Origin: CAYJLW01 sp964370965
GTDB taxonomy: Bacteria; Actinomycetota; Acidimicrobiia; UBA2766
Direction of reading: 5' to 3'
Assembly (NCBI GenBank): GCA_964370965.1
Contig: CAYJLW010000002.1
Span: 1-64,000 of the forward strand
Length of the DNA stretch: 64,000 nt
This document shows, piece after piece, positions 1 through 7,166 of this stretch (within the stretch, counting starts at the first letter, position 1; every line of letters begins with the position of its first letter). Under the pieces are notes generated by a model. That model searched no databases, was not told the DNA's origin, and saw only the letters and a list, made by a program, of their open reading frames with translations. Position numbers and translations under genes: made by a program.

Positions 1-349
1 CGGTCGGCCGAGTCGTCGAGCGGACCGCTCGAGAACAACCAGACCGGGACGCGCCCCCCCCCCCCCCCCGTCCGGGGCCCCCCCCCCCGTCAAGGCCGGG
101 GGGGGGCTCCCCAGAACGGCGCGCCACGGACCACGCCCGGCCGCTGGCGTCACAGGCGATACGCCGGGCACTCTCAGCCGCCAGGACCGCCTCGGCGAGG
201 ACGGCGAGGACGGCGAGGACGGCGAGGGGTTGGGCGTGGATCACGTTCGCGAAGCCGTTCAATTGTGTCGCTGCCTCGGTGAGCTCGTCTAGCGTGGCGT
301 CCTCGACATGTGTTCGCTTGTACCCCGGTGTCCTCCCGATGGCAAGCAC
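1..349 (-). CDS. possible partial CDS running off the left edge, unknown function
   Basis: One minus-strand frame is open from a GTG at 349, preceded by GGGAGG, and encodes a plausible amphipathic start (VLAIGRTPGYKRTHVEDATLD) followed by a helical Ala/Leu/Val stretch made by a 9-bp repeat. It then enters the C/G homopolymer tract, where read lengths cannot be trusted. Codon third positions are mostly G or C, as in neighbouring genes. I recognise no family. It could equally be noncoding; the downstream frame is unreadable and the left end is cut. Confidence 0.25.
   Translation of the reverse strand, partial: MLAIGRTPGYKRTHVEDATLDELTEAATQLNGFANVIHAQPLAVLAVLAVLAEAVLAAESARRIACDASGRAWSVARRSGEPPPGLDGGGGPGRGGGGGASRSGCSRAVRSTTRPT
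54..116. other. C/G homopolymer tracts, low-quality sequence
   Basis: A run of sixteen C, a second run of eleven C and a run of nine G lie within about 60 bases. Such runs are typical of scaffold-edge sequencing or assembly error. Reading frames crossing this stretch should not be trusted. Confidence 0.7.
193..228. repeat. 9-bp tandem repeat (CGGCGAGGA), four copies
   Basis: The unit CGGCGAGGA is repeated almost four times without change. The period is a multiple of three, so on the minus strand it would encode repeated Ala-Val-Leu in the possible edge CDS. Confidence 0.85.
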
Positions 350-434
350 AACCTCCCGGTGCCCCTGTCGGCGCCCGCCGACGCTCGCCGCCGTCCCGTG
401 ACCGCCGGTCGAGCCCTCTTGTAACCCGCCAATC

Positions 435-499
435 TGATGCCGTTGCCTCGGAATACCGGGACAACGGCATCACTTCGGGGTTCCGGCATCACATTGCCC
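435..499. repeat. dispersed palindromic repeat, copy 1 plus an adjoining half copy
   Basis: The arms TGATGCCGTTG (435-445) and CAACGGCATCA (462-472) form a perfect 11-bp stem around a 16-nt loop containing CGGAATACCGG. A second arm, CGGCATCACATTGCCC, follows at 484-499. The same element recurs near 5.1 kb and 41.7 kb, with a half copy at 55.9 kb. The stop codon and last codons of rluB lie inside it. It resembles a REP or small palindromic mobile repeat; no transposase is seen in the window. Confidence 0.8.
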
Positions 500-1240
500 C
501 CCCGCCGCTCCGCCCGCCCCCGCCGCTCCCTCCAGGGCCGCGAGCTCCGGGGGGGTGAGGCGGCGGTAGCGGCCCGGGGCGAGCTTGTCGTCGCGGATGG
601 GGCCGACGGCGGTGCGGGCGAGGCGGCGCACGGGGTGGCCGACGCCAGCGAGCATGCGGCGCACGATGCGCTTGCGGCCCTCGCCCACGACGACCTCGAC
701 CACGCTGGCCTGGGGGTGGCGGGCAAGGACGCGGGCGGCGAGCGCACGGGCGGGGCCGTCGTCGAGATCGATGCCGCGGCGCAGCCGGGCGAGGGCGGCG
801 GGGCGGACGGCGCCGGCGACGTCGGCGACGTAGGTCTTCGCCAGGCCGTGGCTGGGATGCATGATGCGCTGGGCCAGGTCGCCGTCGTTCGTGAGGACGA
901 GGAGCCCCTCGGTGTCGAGGTCGAGACGCCCGACCGGGAACACCCGGGGCTCGGGGGGCACAAGGTCGAGGACGGTAGGCCGCCGCTGCGGGTCACGGGC
1001 TGTGGTGACATACCCGGCGGGCTTGTTGAGGAGGTACGCCACGGTGCGGACCCCGAAGCGCACCGGGACGCCGTCGACGGCGACGGTCTGGGTGGCAGGG
1101 TCGGCGCGCTCGCCGAGAGAGGCGGTGTGGCCGTCCACGGTCACACGGCCCGCGGCCACGAATCCCTCGCATTCCCGCCGGGAACCGAGACCGGCGCCGG
1201 CAAGGAGCTTCTGGAGTCGCTCGGGCCCGCCGGTGGTCAC
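470..1240 (-). CDS. rluB: 23S rRNA pseudouridine synthase, RluB/RsuA family
   Basis: This gene encodes a 256-residue RNA pseudouridine synthase, which isomerises a uridine in 23S rRNA during ribosome assembly. An N-terminal S4 RNA-binding domain (about residues 5-50, LQKLLAGAGLGSRRECEGFV) precedes the RsuA-type catalytic domain. The catalytic Asp lies in GRLDLDTEGLL. The C-terminal GRKRIVRRML segment is also typical. The GTG start overlaps the scpB stop as GTGA, so it is the last gene of trpS-scpA-scpB-rluB. scpA-scpB-rluB is a common bacterial order. The last residues (QCDAGTPK) and the stop come from a palindromic repeat, so the tail after the Gly/Ala-rich segment is probably not conserved. 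RluB versus another RsuA-family member cannot be settled by eye. Confidence 0.93.
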   Translation of the reverse strand: MTTGGPERLQKLLAGAGLGSRRECEGFVAAGRVTVDGHTASLGERADPATQTVAVDGVPVRFGVRTVAYLLNKPAGYVTTARDPQRRPTVLDLVPPEPRVFPVGRLDLDTEGLLVLTNDGDLAQRIMHPSHGLAKTYVADVAGAVRPAALARLRRGIDLDDGPARALAARVLARHPQASVVEVVVGEGRKRIVRRMLAGVGHPVRRLARTAVGPIRDDKLAPGRYRRLTPPELAALEGAAGAGGAAGGQCDAGTPK

Positions 1241-1884
1241 CGGGGGGCGTCGCCGCCCATGTCGGCGGCGGCCTCGGCGATGCGGCGGCGGAGGCGGGCG
1301 GCGATATCGGGGTCTGCGCCGGGGCGGTCCGAGGACAGGGCGGCGTCGTAACGGGCGGCGGCGGCGGCCTCGGGGACGAACTCCGCCAGCGGCGGGAGGT
1401 CGTCAAGTCCCCGCAGACCCATGCGCTCCAGGAACGTGCGTGTGGTGCCGTACAGCGTGGCCTGGCCGGGGCCGCCGTCCTGGCCGACGGCCTCGACGAG
1501 GCCGCGCACGGCCAGGGTGCGGAACACGGCGTCGCAGTTCACCCCGCGGATCTCCGCCACGCGCGCGCGGCTCACGGGCTGACGGTAGGCGACGATGGCG
1601 AGGGTCTCGAGGGCGGCGGCGGAGAGCCGCGGGTTCTCGGCCGCGAGGACGTAGCGCTCCACGTAGGCGGCGGAGTCGGGGTGGGAGTAGAAGCGCCAGC
1701 CCCCGGCGACGTCACGGAGGCAGAAGCCGTGCCCCGCCGCCTCGTAGCGCTCGGCGAGGTGGCGGAGGGTATCCACGACCTCGGCGACGGGCTCCTCGAG
1801 GACCTGGGCGAGGAGGCCGGCGGCGACGGGTTCCTCGGCGACCATGAGCATGGCCTCGACGTGGCGGATGGCGTCGTCGTTCAC
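1237..1884 (-). CDS. scpB: segregation and condensation protein B
   Basis: ScpB is a winged-helix kleisin-binding protein that works with ScpA and SMC in chromosome condensation and segregation. The 215-residue product shows the expected N-terminal winged-helix region (AMLMVAEEPVAAGLLAQVL) and the family motif LSAAALETLAIVAYRQPVSRA, then EIRGVNCDAVFRTL and GRxGGPGQATLYGTT-like sequence. The chosen GTG start overlaps the scpA stop as GTGA, and its own stop overlaps the rluB start in the same way, which implies translational coupling. The acidic and Ala-rich C-terminus is usual for actinobacterial ScpB. No smc gene is in the window. Confidence 0.95.
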   Translation of the reverse strand: MNDDAIRHVEAMLMVAEEPVAAGLLAQVLEEPVAEVVDTLRHLAERYEAAGHGFCLRDVAGGWRFYSHPDSAAYVERYVLAAENPRLSAAALETLAIVAYRQPVSRARVAEIRGVNCDAVFRTLAVRGLVEAVGQDGGPGQATLYGTTRTFLERMGLRGLDDLPPLAEFVPEAAAAARYDAALSSDRPGADPDIAARLRRRIAEAAADMGGDAPR

Positions 1885-2807
1885 GCCGTCACCTCCTCGG
1901 CACCGGCACCCTCGGACCCTTCCGCGTCCGCTGCGGCGGCGCCGGGCTCGTCCCACTCGAGTCCGGCCAGCGGGTCGGCGCTGCCCCCGCCCAGCCACCG
2001 CAGGGAGATGTCGCCCAGGGCCCTGGGCTGGTCGGCTTCGACGTCGCCGCTCTTGGTGAGCTCCAGGACGGCGAGGAAACGCACCACGGCCGTGAGCAGG
2101 GGCACGCCCCGGCACACCTCCCGGTACGTGGACTCCCGCACCTGCGTGAGGGTCTCGACGAGAAAGAGGACGGCGTCACGGACGGTGGCCCGGATCGGCG
2201 CAACGTGGGAGACGTCCACGACGGGTTCCTCGCGGGGGGCGAGGGCATGGGCTGCCAGGCGGGCGAGGTCGCCGGGCGTGATGCGGCGCAGGAGGTCGGG
2301 AGCGACCCGCCGGAAGCGTTCCTCCAGGGGCGCCGCCCGGGGGACGTAGCGGCTGTTCGTCTCGAGGTACTCGGTGAGTACGGTGGCGACGTCCTTGAAG
2401 GTGCGGGACGCGAGGAGGCGGGCGAGGAAGATGTCCCGCTCGGCGTCGGCGAGGAGTTCCTCGTCGAGGTCGACGTCGCCAGCGGCGGGGAGGAGGCGGG
2501 CGGTCTTGATCTGTAAGAGCGTGGCCGCCACGAGGAGGAACTTCGTGGCCACGTCGAGGTCGACGTCACCCATGCGCTCCACGAAGGCGAGGAAGTCGTC
2601 GACGACGGCGGCGATGGACACCTCGGAGATCTCGAGCTGGCGCCGGCTCACGAGCTCGAGGAGGACCTCTACGGGCCCGGCGAAGGCGTCGAGGCTGACG
2701 AGGAAGGCGTCACCGTCCGCCGCCGGCGCATCCGTGACGACGTCGGCGTCGACACCGGCGCCCGTCGGCGTCTCGACGGCGACCTCCGGGGGCGGGGGGC
2801 CGTTCAC
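1881..2807 (-). CDS. scpA: segregation and condensation protein A
   Basis: ScpA is the kleisin that bridges SMC heads. The N-terminal domain is clear (FLVSLDAFAGPVEVLLELVSR, then LEISEVSIAAVVDDFLAFV) and is followed by the conserved KFLLVAATLLQIKTARLLP helix. The C-terminal winged helix (STYREVCRGVPLLTAVVRFLAVLEL) would bind the other SMC head. At 308 residues it is slightly longer than usual because of acidic, low-complexity ends. The GTG start overlaps the trpS stop as GTGA. Coupling to trpS is less usual than the scpA-scpB pairing. Confidence 0.95.
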   Translation of the reverse strand: MNGPPPPEVAVETPTGAGVDADVVTDAPAADGDAFLVSLDAFAGPVEVLLELVSRRQLEISEVSIAAVVDDFLAFVERMGDVDLDVATKFLLVAATLLQIKTARLLPAAGDVDLDEELLADAERDIFLARLLASRTFKDVATVLTEYLETNSRYVPRAAPLEERFRRVAPDLLRRITPGDLARLAAHALAPREEPVVDVSHVAPIRATVRDAVLFLVETLTQVRESTYREVCRGVPLLTAVVRFLAVLELTKSGDVEADQPRALGDISLRWLGGGSADPLAGLEWDEPGAAAADAEGSEGAGAEEVTA

Positions 2808-3847
2808 AGGCCGATGCCCCCCCGGACGCGCCCCAAGGTGGCGGCGGCGACCGGCGCGACCCGGGTGGCGCCGTCGGCGAGGATGTCGCGGACGACGTCT
2901 TGGTCGGCCATGAGGGTCTGCTTCACCTCGCGGATGGGGGCGAGTTCGGCGGTGATGTTGCCGGCGAGTTGCGCCTTGCAGGCGACGCAGCCGCGGTCAC
3001 CCACCCGGCACTCCGTGGCGACGACAGCGGTGTCCGCCGCCGGGGTGAAGAGCTCGTGGAGGGCGAAGACGGAGCAGATCTCGGGCCGGCCCGGGTCGTG
3101 GAGGCGGATCTTTTGCGGGTCGGTGACGTATCGGCGGACCTTTTCGGTGACCGTCTCGGGGGGGTCGTCCAGATAGATGGCGTTGCCGTAGGACTTCGAC
3201 ATCTTGCGTCCGTCGTGGCCCGGCACCCGGGCCCCGGGGCTGAGCAGGGCGCTGGGTTCGACGAGGAGGCCGGGCCCGTAGAGGCGGGCGAGGCGCCGGA
3301 CGATCTCGCGGGCGATCTCGAGGTGCGGGAGCTGGTCCTCCCCCACCGGGACGACCTCGCCGTCGACGATCGTGATGTCAGCCGTCTGGAGCACGGGGTA
3401 GCCGAGGTTCCCGTGCGTGTTGATGTCCCGGGTGGAGAGCTCCCGGAGCTGCTCCTTGTGGGTGGGGTTGCGTTCCAGCCACCCGAGCGGGGTGACCATG
3501 GAGAGGTAGAGGTCGAGCTCGGCGACCGCCGGGAGGTCGCTCTGGCGGTAGATCAGGGACCGCTTCGGGTCCAGACCCGCCGCCACGAGGTCGGCGACGA
3601 GCTCCACGACCATGGCGTGCAGTTCCGACGTGTCCTCGTAGCCGGTGGTGAGCATGTGCCAGTCGGCGACGAAGAAGAAGCACTCGTTGGTGTCCTGCAG
3701 GGCGACGCTGCTGCGGAGGTTGCCCAGGAGGTGTCCGATGTGGAGCTTGCCCGTGGGCCGGAACCCGGTGAGGACGCGCCGCCCGGCCGCCGCGGCGGGG
3801 TTGGTGACGACGGGAGGCAGCGGGGCGGGCTCGGGCACGGGCGCCAT
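2804..3847 (-). CDS. trpS: tryptophanyl-tRNA synthetase with a predicted 4Fe-4S Cys4 signature
   Basis: TrpRS charges tRNA-Trp. Class I signatures are present: HIGH at residues 36-39 (LHIGHLLG) and KMSKS at 215-219. The anticodon-binding half has four cysteines (258, 280, 287, 290) spaced C-x21-C-x6-C-x2-C. This is nearly the C-x22-C-x6-C-x2-C arrangement that ligates a 4Fe-4S cluster in Thermotoga maritima TrpRS, so this enzyme probably carries the cluster. The length of 347 residues suits the family. The start is the ATG before APVPEPAP; about 20 flexible residues precede the Rossmann fold. It leads the scpA-scpB-rluB operon. Confidence 0.96.
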   Translation of the reverse strand: MAPVPEPAPLPPVVTNPAAAAGRRVLTGFRPTGKLHIGHLLGNLRSSVALQDTNECFFFVADWHMLTTGYEDTSELHAMVVELVADLVAAGLDPKRSLIYRQSDLPAVAELDLYLSMVTPLGWLERNPTHKEQLRELSTRDINTHGNLGYPVLQTADITIVDGEVVPVGEDQLPHLEIAREIVRRLARLYGPGLLVEPSALLSPGARVPGHDGRKMSKSYGNAIYLDDPPETVTEKVRRYVTDPQKIRLHDPGRPEICSVFALHELFTPAADTAVVATECRVGDRGCVACKAQLAGNITAELAPIREVKQTLMADQDVVRDILADGATRVAPVAAATLGRVRGGIGL

Positions 3848-3893
3848 CGTACCGGCCCCCCCGCCCCGGTCCCGGTCTTTCGGCGGGATCGGA

Positions 3894-4271
3894 TCAGATC
3901 GGCAGGACGCCCACGCCGTAGCGGGCGAACACGTCGTCGTGGGTGACGACCGTGAGGGACTCGGCGGCGGCCTGCGCCACGAGCATGCGGTCGAAAGGGT
4001 CTCGGTGGTGGGGACACAGGCCGCCGGCCCGCTCGGCGTGCTCGAGCGTGATGGGGAGAGCGGCGAAGCCCCGTGCGGCGACTTCCCCGGCGAACGCCGG
4101 AGGGAGCGCGATCTTGCCGATCGCCCGCTTGACGGAGATCTCCCAGATGCTCGCAGCGCTCACGAACACCTCGTTGGCGGGATCGGCGACCTCCCGACGA
4201 ACCGTGTCGCCCAAGCGGTCGGGATCCGAGAGCGCCCAGATGAAGGCATGCGTATCGAGGAGGAGGCGCAC
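3894..4271 (-). CDS. vapC: PIN-domain toxin, VapC family
   Basis: This 125-residue PIN-domain protein is probably an endoribonuclease toxin of a type II toxin-antitoxin system. Acidic metal-site motifs are present: the N-terminal LLDTHAFIW (Asp5), a central E in IWEISVKRAIG, and the C-terminal DPFDRMLVAQA and VTHDDVFARY. The sequence resembles the VapC subgroup usually paired with Phd/YefM-type antitoxins, as here. The GTG start lies six bases after the antitoxin stop, and the antitoxin precedes the toxin. RNA target unknown. Confidence 0.92.
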   Translation of the reverse strand: MRLLLDTHAFIWALSDPDRLGDTVRREVADPANEVFVSAASIWEISVKRAIGKIALPPAFAGEVAARGFAALPITLEHAERAGGLCPHHRDPFDRMLVAQAAAESLTVVTHDDVFARYGVGVLPI

Positions 4272-4277
4272 GCCGGC

Positions 4278-4514
4278 TCAGTTCCGGTAGAACGCATCGA
4301 CGACTTCCCGGGGGGTGGCGTCGAAGTCGTCGGCCACGACGACATCGCCCTCCCATCCGCCGAGTCGTCGCTCCCAGCGCTCGGGGCTGTAGGCCACGAG
4401 GCGGGCAACGGGCCTGTTCGCCCGGGCGATCACGATGTCCTCGCCAGCCTCGACCCGCCGCAACAACTCCGACAGCGTCGTCTTCGCCTCGTGGACATTT
4501 ACCAGGACCGACAT
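4278..4514 (-). CDS. Phd/YefM-family antitoxin
   Basis: This 78-residue protein has the Phd/YefM N-terminal DNA-binding fold (VNVHEAKTTLSELLRRVEAGEDIVIAR, then PVARLVAY). The C-terminal tail (DDFDATPREVVDAFYRN) is the usual disordered toxin-neutralising segment. It precedes the PIN toxin and should be co-transcribed with it. The ATG follows a TAGACT box by six bases, suggesting a leaderless message. A CTAGCTAG palindrome over that box is a candidate autoregulatory operator. Confidence 0.92.
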   Translation of the reverse strand: MSVLVNVHEAKTTLSELLRRVEAGEDIVIARANRPVARLVAYSPERWERRLGGWEGDVVVADDFDATPREVVDAFYRN

Positions 4515-4531
4515 GGCCTTAGTCTAGCTAG
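4515..4531 (-). promoter_or_regulatory. toxin-antitoxin promoter and candidate operator
   Basis: On the minus strand TAGACT (4526-4521) lies six bases before the antitoxin ATG, the spacing of leaderless actinobacterial promoters. The palindrome CTAGCTAG (4524-4531) overlaps the box, where bound antitoxin could block RNA polymerase. The function is inferred from position only. Confidence 0.55.
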
Positions 4532-4694
4532 GTTCTGTATCCGCCGGCAGGAGGCTTTGCCGTTTCTTTCGCGGACGCTCCAGAAGCCCTGATCTTCTCC
4601 GGTGACAATGTCCGGTATGCGGGAAGACTCCCAGCTTCCCGGTCCCGGGGGGCTCCGGCGGTGCCGGGGCCCCCTGGGCCATGTCCGGAGGCGG

Positions 4695-4700
4695 TATCGT
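4695..4700 (+). promoter_or_regulatory. leaderless -10 box (TATCGT)
   Basis: TATCGT matches TANNNT and ends eight bases before the GTG of the inositol-phosphatase fragment. No Shine-Dalgarno sequence is present, which supports both a leaderless start and this start choice. Confidence 0.5.
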
Positions 4701-4708
4701 CCCCGACC

Positions 4709-4976
4709 GTGGACGCCACACCCGCCGACCTCCGTGCCCTGGCAGAGGGCGCCGCCCGCGAGGCAGGGGAACTTCTCCTGGAGCGCTTCCGGGGCCGGGC
4801 CCGGGGCGTCGCCACGAAGGCGTCGCCCACCGACATGGTGAGCGACGCCGACCGCGACGCGGAGGCCGCCGTCCTGGCGTTCCTGCGGGTCGCCCGCCCC
4901 AACGACGCCGTCCTGGCCGAGGAGTCCGGCGCCGCCGGCATGACCGAGTCCGGCGCCGCCGGCGGGCACGGGCCGG
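4709..4976 (+). CDS. inositol monophosphatase family protein, N-terminal fragment cut by a gap
   Basis: The 89 visible residues match the start of the inositol-monophosphatase fold: LRALAEGAAREAGELLLERFRG, then ATKASPTDMVSDADRDAEAAVLAFL and the metal-ligand motif DAVLAEESGA. The expected DPIDGT and WDxAP motifs would follow but fall in the N gap and do not reappear after it. Just after AEESG an 8-residue unit is duplicated (ESGAAGMT, ESGAAGGH), encoded by a 24-bp tandem repeat at the gap edge. The substrate is unknown; inositol phosphate, histidinol phosphate and 3'-phosphoadenosine 5'-phosphate are the usual options. Confidence 0.8.
4922..4969 (+). repeat. 24-bp in-frame tandem repeat, two copies
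   Basis: Two 24-bp units share GAGTCCGGCGCCGCCGGC and lie just before the assembly gap, inside the inositol-phosphatase coding sequence. They may have caused the assembly break. Confidence 0.8.
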
Positions 4977-5076
4977 NNNNNNNNNNNNNNNNNNNNNNNN
5001 NNNNNNNNNNNNNNNNNNNNNNNNNNNNNNNNNNNNNNNNNNNNNNNNNNNNNNNNNNNNNNNNNNNNNNNNNNNN
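4977..5076. other. assembly gap, 100 N
   Basis: Exactly 100 N bases form a placeholder gap of unknown true size. It removes most of the inositol-phosphatase gene and possibly other genes. Repeats flank both sides. Confidence 0.99.
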
Positions 5077-5080
5077 CCCC

Positions 5081-5129
5081 AAAGTGATGCCGATTCCACG
5101 GAATACCGGCACAACGGCATCACATTGCC
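5081..5129. repeat. dispersed palindromic repeat, copy 2
   Basis: GTGATGCCG (5084-5092) pairs with CGGCATCAC (5115-5123). Inside, ATTCC (5093-5097) can pair with GGAAT (5100-5104). The flanks are AAA and ATTGCCC. This is the best-preserved copy in the window. Confidence 0.85.
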
Positions 5130-5153
5130 CCACACCCAGCGCGGGCCGTCCCC

Positions 5154-5200
5154 AAAGTGATGCCGATTCCCCGCAATACCGGCACAACAGCATCACATTG
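5154..5200. repeat. dispersed palindromic repeat, copy 3
   Basis: A second copy lies 73 bases downstream in the same orientation, with GTGATGCCG (5157-5165) and a one-mismatch arm CAGCATCAC (5188-5196). The two copies form a direct tandem pair at the edge of the gap. Confidence 0.8.
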
Positions 5201-5233
5201 GACGGGACGCGGCTCGGGGCGGGGCGCTGCGGG

Positions 5234-5239
5234 TAGGCT
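5234..5239 (+). promoter_or_regulatory. leaderless -10 box (TAGGCT)
   Basis: TAGGCT ends nine bases before the GTG of the membrane protein. No Shine-Dalgarno sequence lies between them. Confidence 0.45.
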
Positions 5240-5248
5240 CCCGCCACC

Positions 5249-6295
5249 GTGCCCGACGATCCCGCCCCGGCCGACGCCGGTACCCCCGGCAGCGACCGCG
5301 AGACCGCGGACGACGACGCCCGGCCCACCCTGGCGACATGGTCTCCGAGCCCCCGAACCCGACGGGTCATCAGCGCCGTCCTCGCCCTGGCCGTTCTCGG
5401 CGCCCTCGCCTACTTCGTGAGCTCCAACTGGGACGACCTCCGGCGGGGGCCTTGGGACGTCCGCTGGGGCTTCTTCCTCGCCGCCCTCGTGCTCTACGTG
5501 GTCTCAGAGGGTCTCCCCCCCCTCGCCTGGCGCTCGCTGATGCACGCGGTGGGCACTGACCCGCCCCTGCCGGGCACGTACTTCGTGTGGTTCGCCGTGG
5601 AGCCCCTGAAGTACCTCCCGATCCCCGTGGGTCCCGTGCTGGGCCGCTTCGCGCTCGCCGACCGCGTCGGCCTCCCTCCGGTCCCCGCCGTGGTCACCCT
5701 CGCCTACGAGTTCGTGCTCTCGATGGCCCTGCCGTTCGTGGTCGCCTTCCCGGCGCTGTGCTGGCTGGGCTTCGCCGTGGACAACCGCTACCGCTGGGCG
5801 GTCCTGGTCGTCGCCGCGTTCGCCGCACTCGGCCTCTACGTCACGCTGCGCCCGGGCGGTCTCGGCCGCCTCATCGCCGACTCCCTGGGGGAAGCAGGTC
5901 CGGACGCCGCCGGCATCTCGGTGCCCCGCTCCGCGCTGAAGGGGCCCGCAGCCGTCACCATGGGGGCCTTCCTCGTACGGATCTGCGCCGCGGGCACGCT
6001 CCTCGCGTCTCTCACTCCCACGAGCGCCGTGCGCATCCCGCTCCTCGGGATCGTCTTCGCCGCCGGCGCCGCCGTGCCCTTCGGCCGCTTCGGGACGCGG
6101 GAGGCGGCGATCATCGTGGGCCTGCGCGCCCTGGGGATCGCGGCGGGCCCGGCCACTCTGGCGGCGATCTCGTCCCGGGCGATCGGTCTCGCCGCCTCGG
6201 TCCTCTGGCTCGGTGTCGCCGCCGCCACCGGCGGGGGCCGCCGGGTGCAACGACCGCAGGAGGAGGGCCCTCAGGGGAACGGCCCGCCTCCCTGA
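5249..6295 (+). CDS. lysylphosphatidylglycerol-synthase TM-region-like membrane protein (UPF0104 family)
   Basis: This 348-residue integral membrane protein has a hydrophilic 40-residue N-terminus followed by about eight hydrophobic segments. The pattern fits the UPF0104/AglD family: WRSLMHAVGTDPPLPGTYFVWFAVEPLKYLPIPVGPVLGRFALADRVG, then a late PFGRFGTREAAII segment. Members include the flippase-like half of MprF and proteins linked to lipid or glycan export. Substrate unknown. Its 3' end overlaps the convergent Nudix gene by 25 bases. The GTG start is chosen for the upstream -10 box and because no earlier in-frame start follows the repeats. Confidence 0.85.
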   Translation: MPDDPAPADAGTPGSDRETADDDARPTLATWSPSPRTRRVISAVLALAVLGALAYFVSSNWDDLRRGPWDVRWGFFLAALVLYVVSEGLPPLAWRSLMHAVGTDPPLPGTYFVWFAVEPLKYLPIPVGPVLGRFALADRVGLPPVPAVVTLAYEFVLSMALPFVVAFPALCWLGFAVDNRYRWAVLVVAAFAALGLYVTLRPGGLGRLIADSLGEAGPDAAGISVPRSALKGPAAVTMGAFLVRICAAGTLLASLTPTSAVRIPLLGIVFAAGAAVPFGRFGTREAAIIVGLRALGIAAGPATLAAISSRAIGLAASVLWLGVAAATGGGRRVQRPQEEGPQGNGPPP

Positions 6296-6708
6296 CCCAC
6301 CCCGTGGCGCCCCAGAAACGCCCGCAGGCCGGCGGTCGTGGGGACCGAGCCGAGATCCTCGGGTCTCACCCAGGCGACGCCGGCGGCGTCGCTGCCCGCC
6401 ACCGCCTCGGCCCCCGGATCCACATCGACGCGGTAGTCCATGATGACGAAGTGGTGCTCGTCGGTGATCCGTTCGACCACTTCGAGGAGGGGTCCCACGT
6501 CGACCGCTTCCAGGTCGGTCTCTTCTCGCAACTCGCGGGCGACGCCGTCGACGAGGCGCTCGCCGCGTTCGAGGCGTCCGCCCGGCAGCGTCCAGCGCCC
6601 CCGTGCGGGATCCTGGCCCCTCTGGATGAGCAGGACGGCGCCGTCGCGCACGACGAGGGCCCCCACGGCGAGCACCGGCCGGACAGGCGGGCCCTCACCA
6701 GGAGGCAT
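6271..6708 (-). CDS. Nudix hydrolase
   Basis: The 145-residue protein has a complete Nudix box, LPGGRLERGERLVDGVAREL followed by REETDLEA, giving the GxE and RExxEE metal-binding residues. Such enzymes hydrolyse a nucleoside diphosphate linked to another moiety. The substrate cannot be predicted; MutT-like dNTP or ADP-ribose hydrolases are possible. The ATG overlaps the end of the GNAT gene by 14 bases, so the two are probably coupled. The C-terminus overlaps the convergent membrane-protein gene. Confidence 0.92.
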   Translation of the reverse strand: MPPGEGPPVRPVLAVGALVVRDGAVLLIQRGQDPARGRWTLPGGRLERGERLVDGVARELREETDLEAVDVGPLLEVVERITDEHHFVIMDYRVDVDPGAEAVAGSDAAGVAWVRPEDLGSVPTTAGLRAFLGRHGVGQGGGPFP

Positions 6709-7162
6709 GCATGACCAGGGCCCGGGCCACGAAGCCGTTCTCCTCACAGAAGTTCTTCGCCTCGCGGTGCCCGGGTAGCACGGTGATGTCGGCCTCGTGG
6801 ACCCCGCTCTCCCGGTACCACTCGATCGCCGCTGACAACAGGGCCTCGCCCACGCCGACGGAGCGGGCCTCCGGCTCCACGAACAGGTCGCGAATCCGCC
6901 CCACGGGGACACCCCGCGCCTGGGGGAGGGCTGGGGCGGTCTCCGCCACGAGGTAGCCGATCGGGTAGTCGTCGATGGCGCCCAGGAGCACGAGGGTCCC
7001 GGGGTCGGCGAGCGCCCCCGCAAGGGCGTCCGCTGCCGGTTCCGGCCAGGCGTCGATCTCGTACCAGCGCCCCCGGAAGGAGCCGAGCTCGAGCCTCAGG
7101 GCTTCGTACAGCTCGAGCACGCGAGGGAGGTCGTCGGCCGTGGCCCGCCGGACCTCCTCCAC
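6695..7162 (-). CDS. GNAT-family N-acetyltransferase
   Basis: This 155-residue protein has the GNAT fold: an N-terminal VRRATADDLPRVLELYEALR strand-helix, the acetyl-CoA motif RDLFVEPEARSVGVGEALLSAAI (Q/RxxGxG/A type), and the late motif AKNFCEENGFVARALVMHASW. The acceptor is unknown. The GTG start four bases after the upstream stop is chosen over longer readings because the GNAT fold begins there. Part of a minus-strand run ending in the Nudix gene. Confidence 0.9.
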   Translation of the reverse strand: MEEVRRATADDLPRVLELYEALRLELGSFRGRWYEIDAWPEPAADALAGALADPGTLVLLGAIDDYPIGYLVAETAPALPQARGVPVGRIRDLFVEPEARSVGVGEALLSAAIEWYRESGVHEADITVLPGHREAKNFCEENGFVARALVMHASW

Positions 7163-7166
7163 CCGG

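Noticed and set aside
193..228. CRISPR-like array
   Set aside because: The tandem 9-bp units have no spacers. None of the repeat arrays in the window has unique spacers of constant length.
21..470. second overlapping minus-strand frame starting in the palindromic repeat (174-473)
   Set aside because: Its content is Arg/Pro-rich and it begins inside the repeat; the frame listed as a possible edge CDS fits codon use better.
3838..3853. TACGAT as the -10 box of trpS
   Set aside because: The box overlaps the ATG start codon itself, so transcription from it would start inside the coding sequence.
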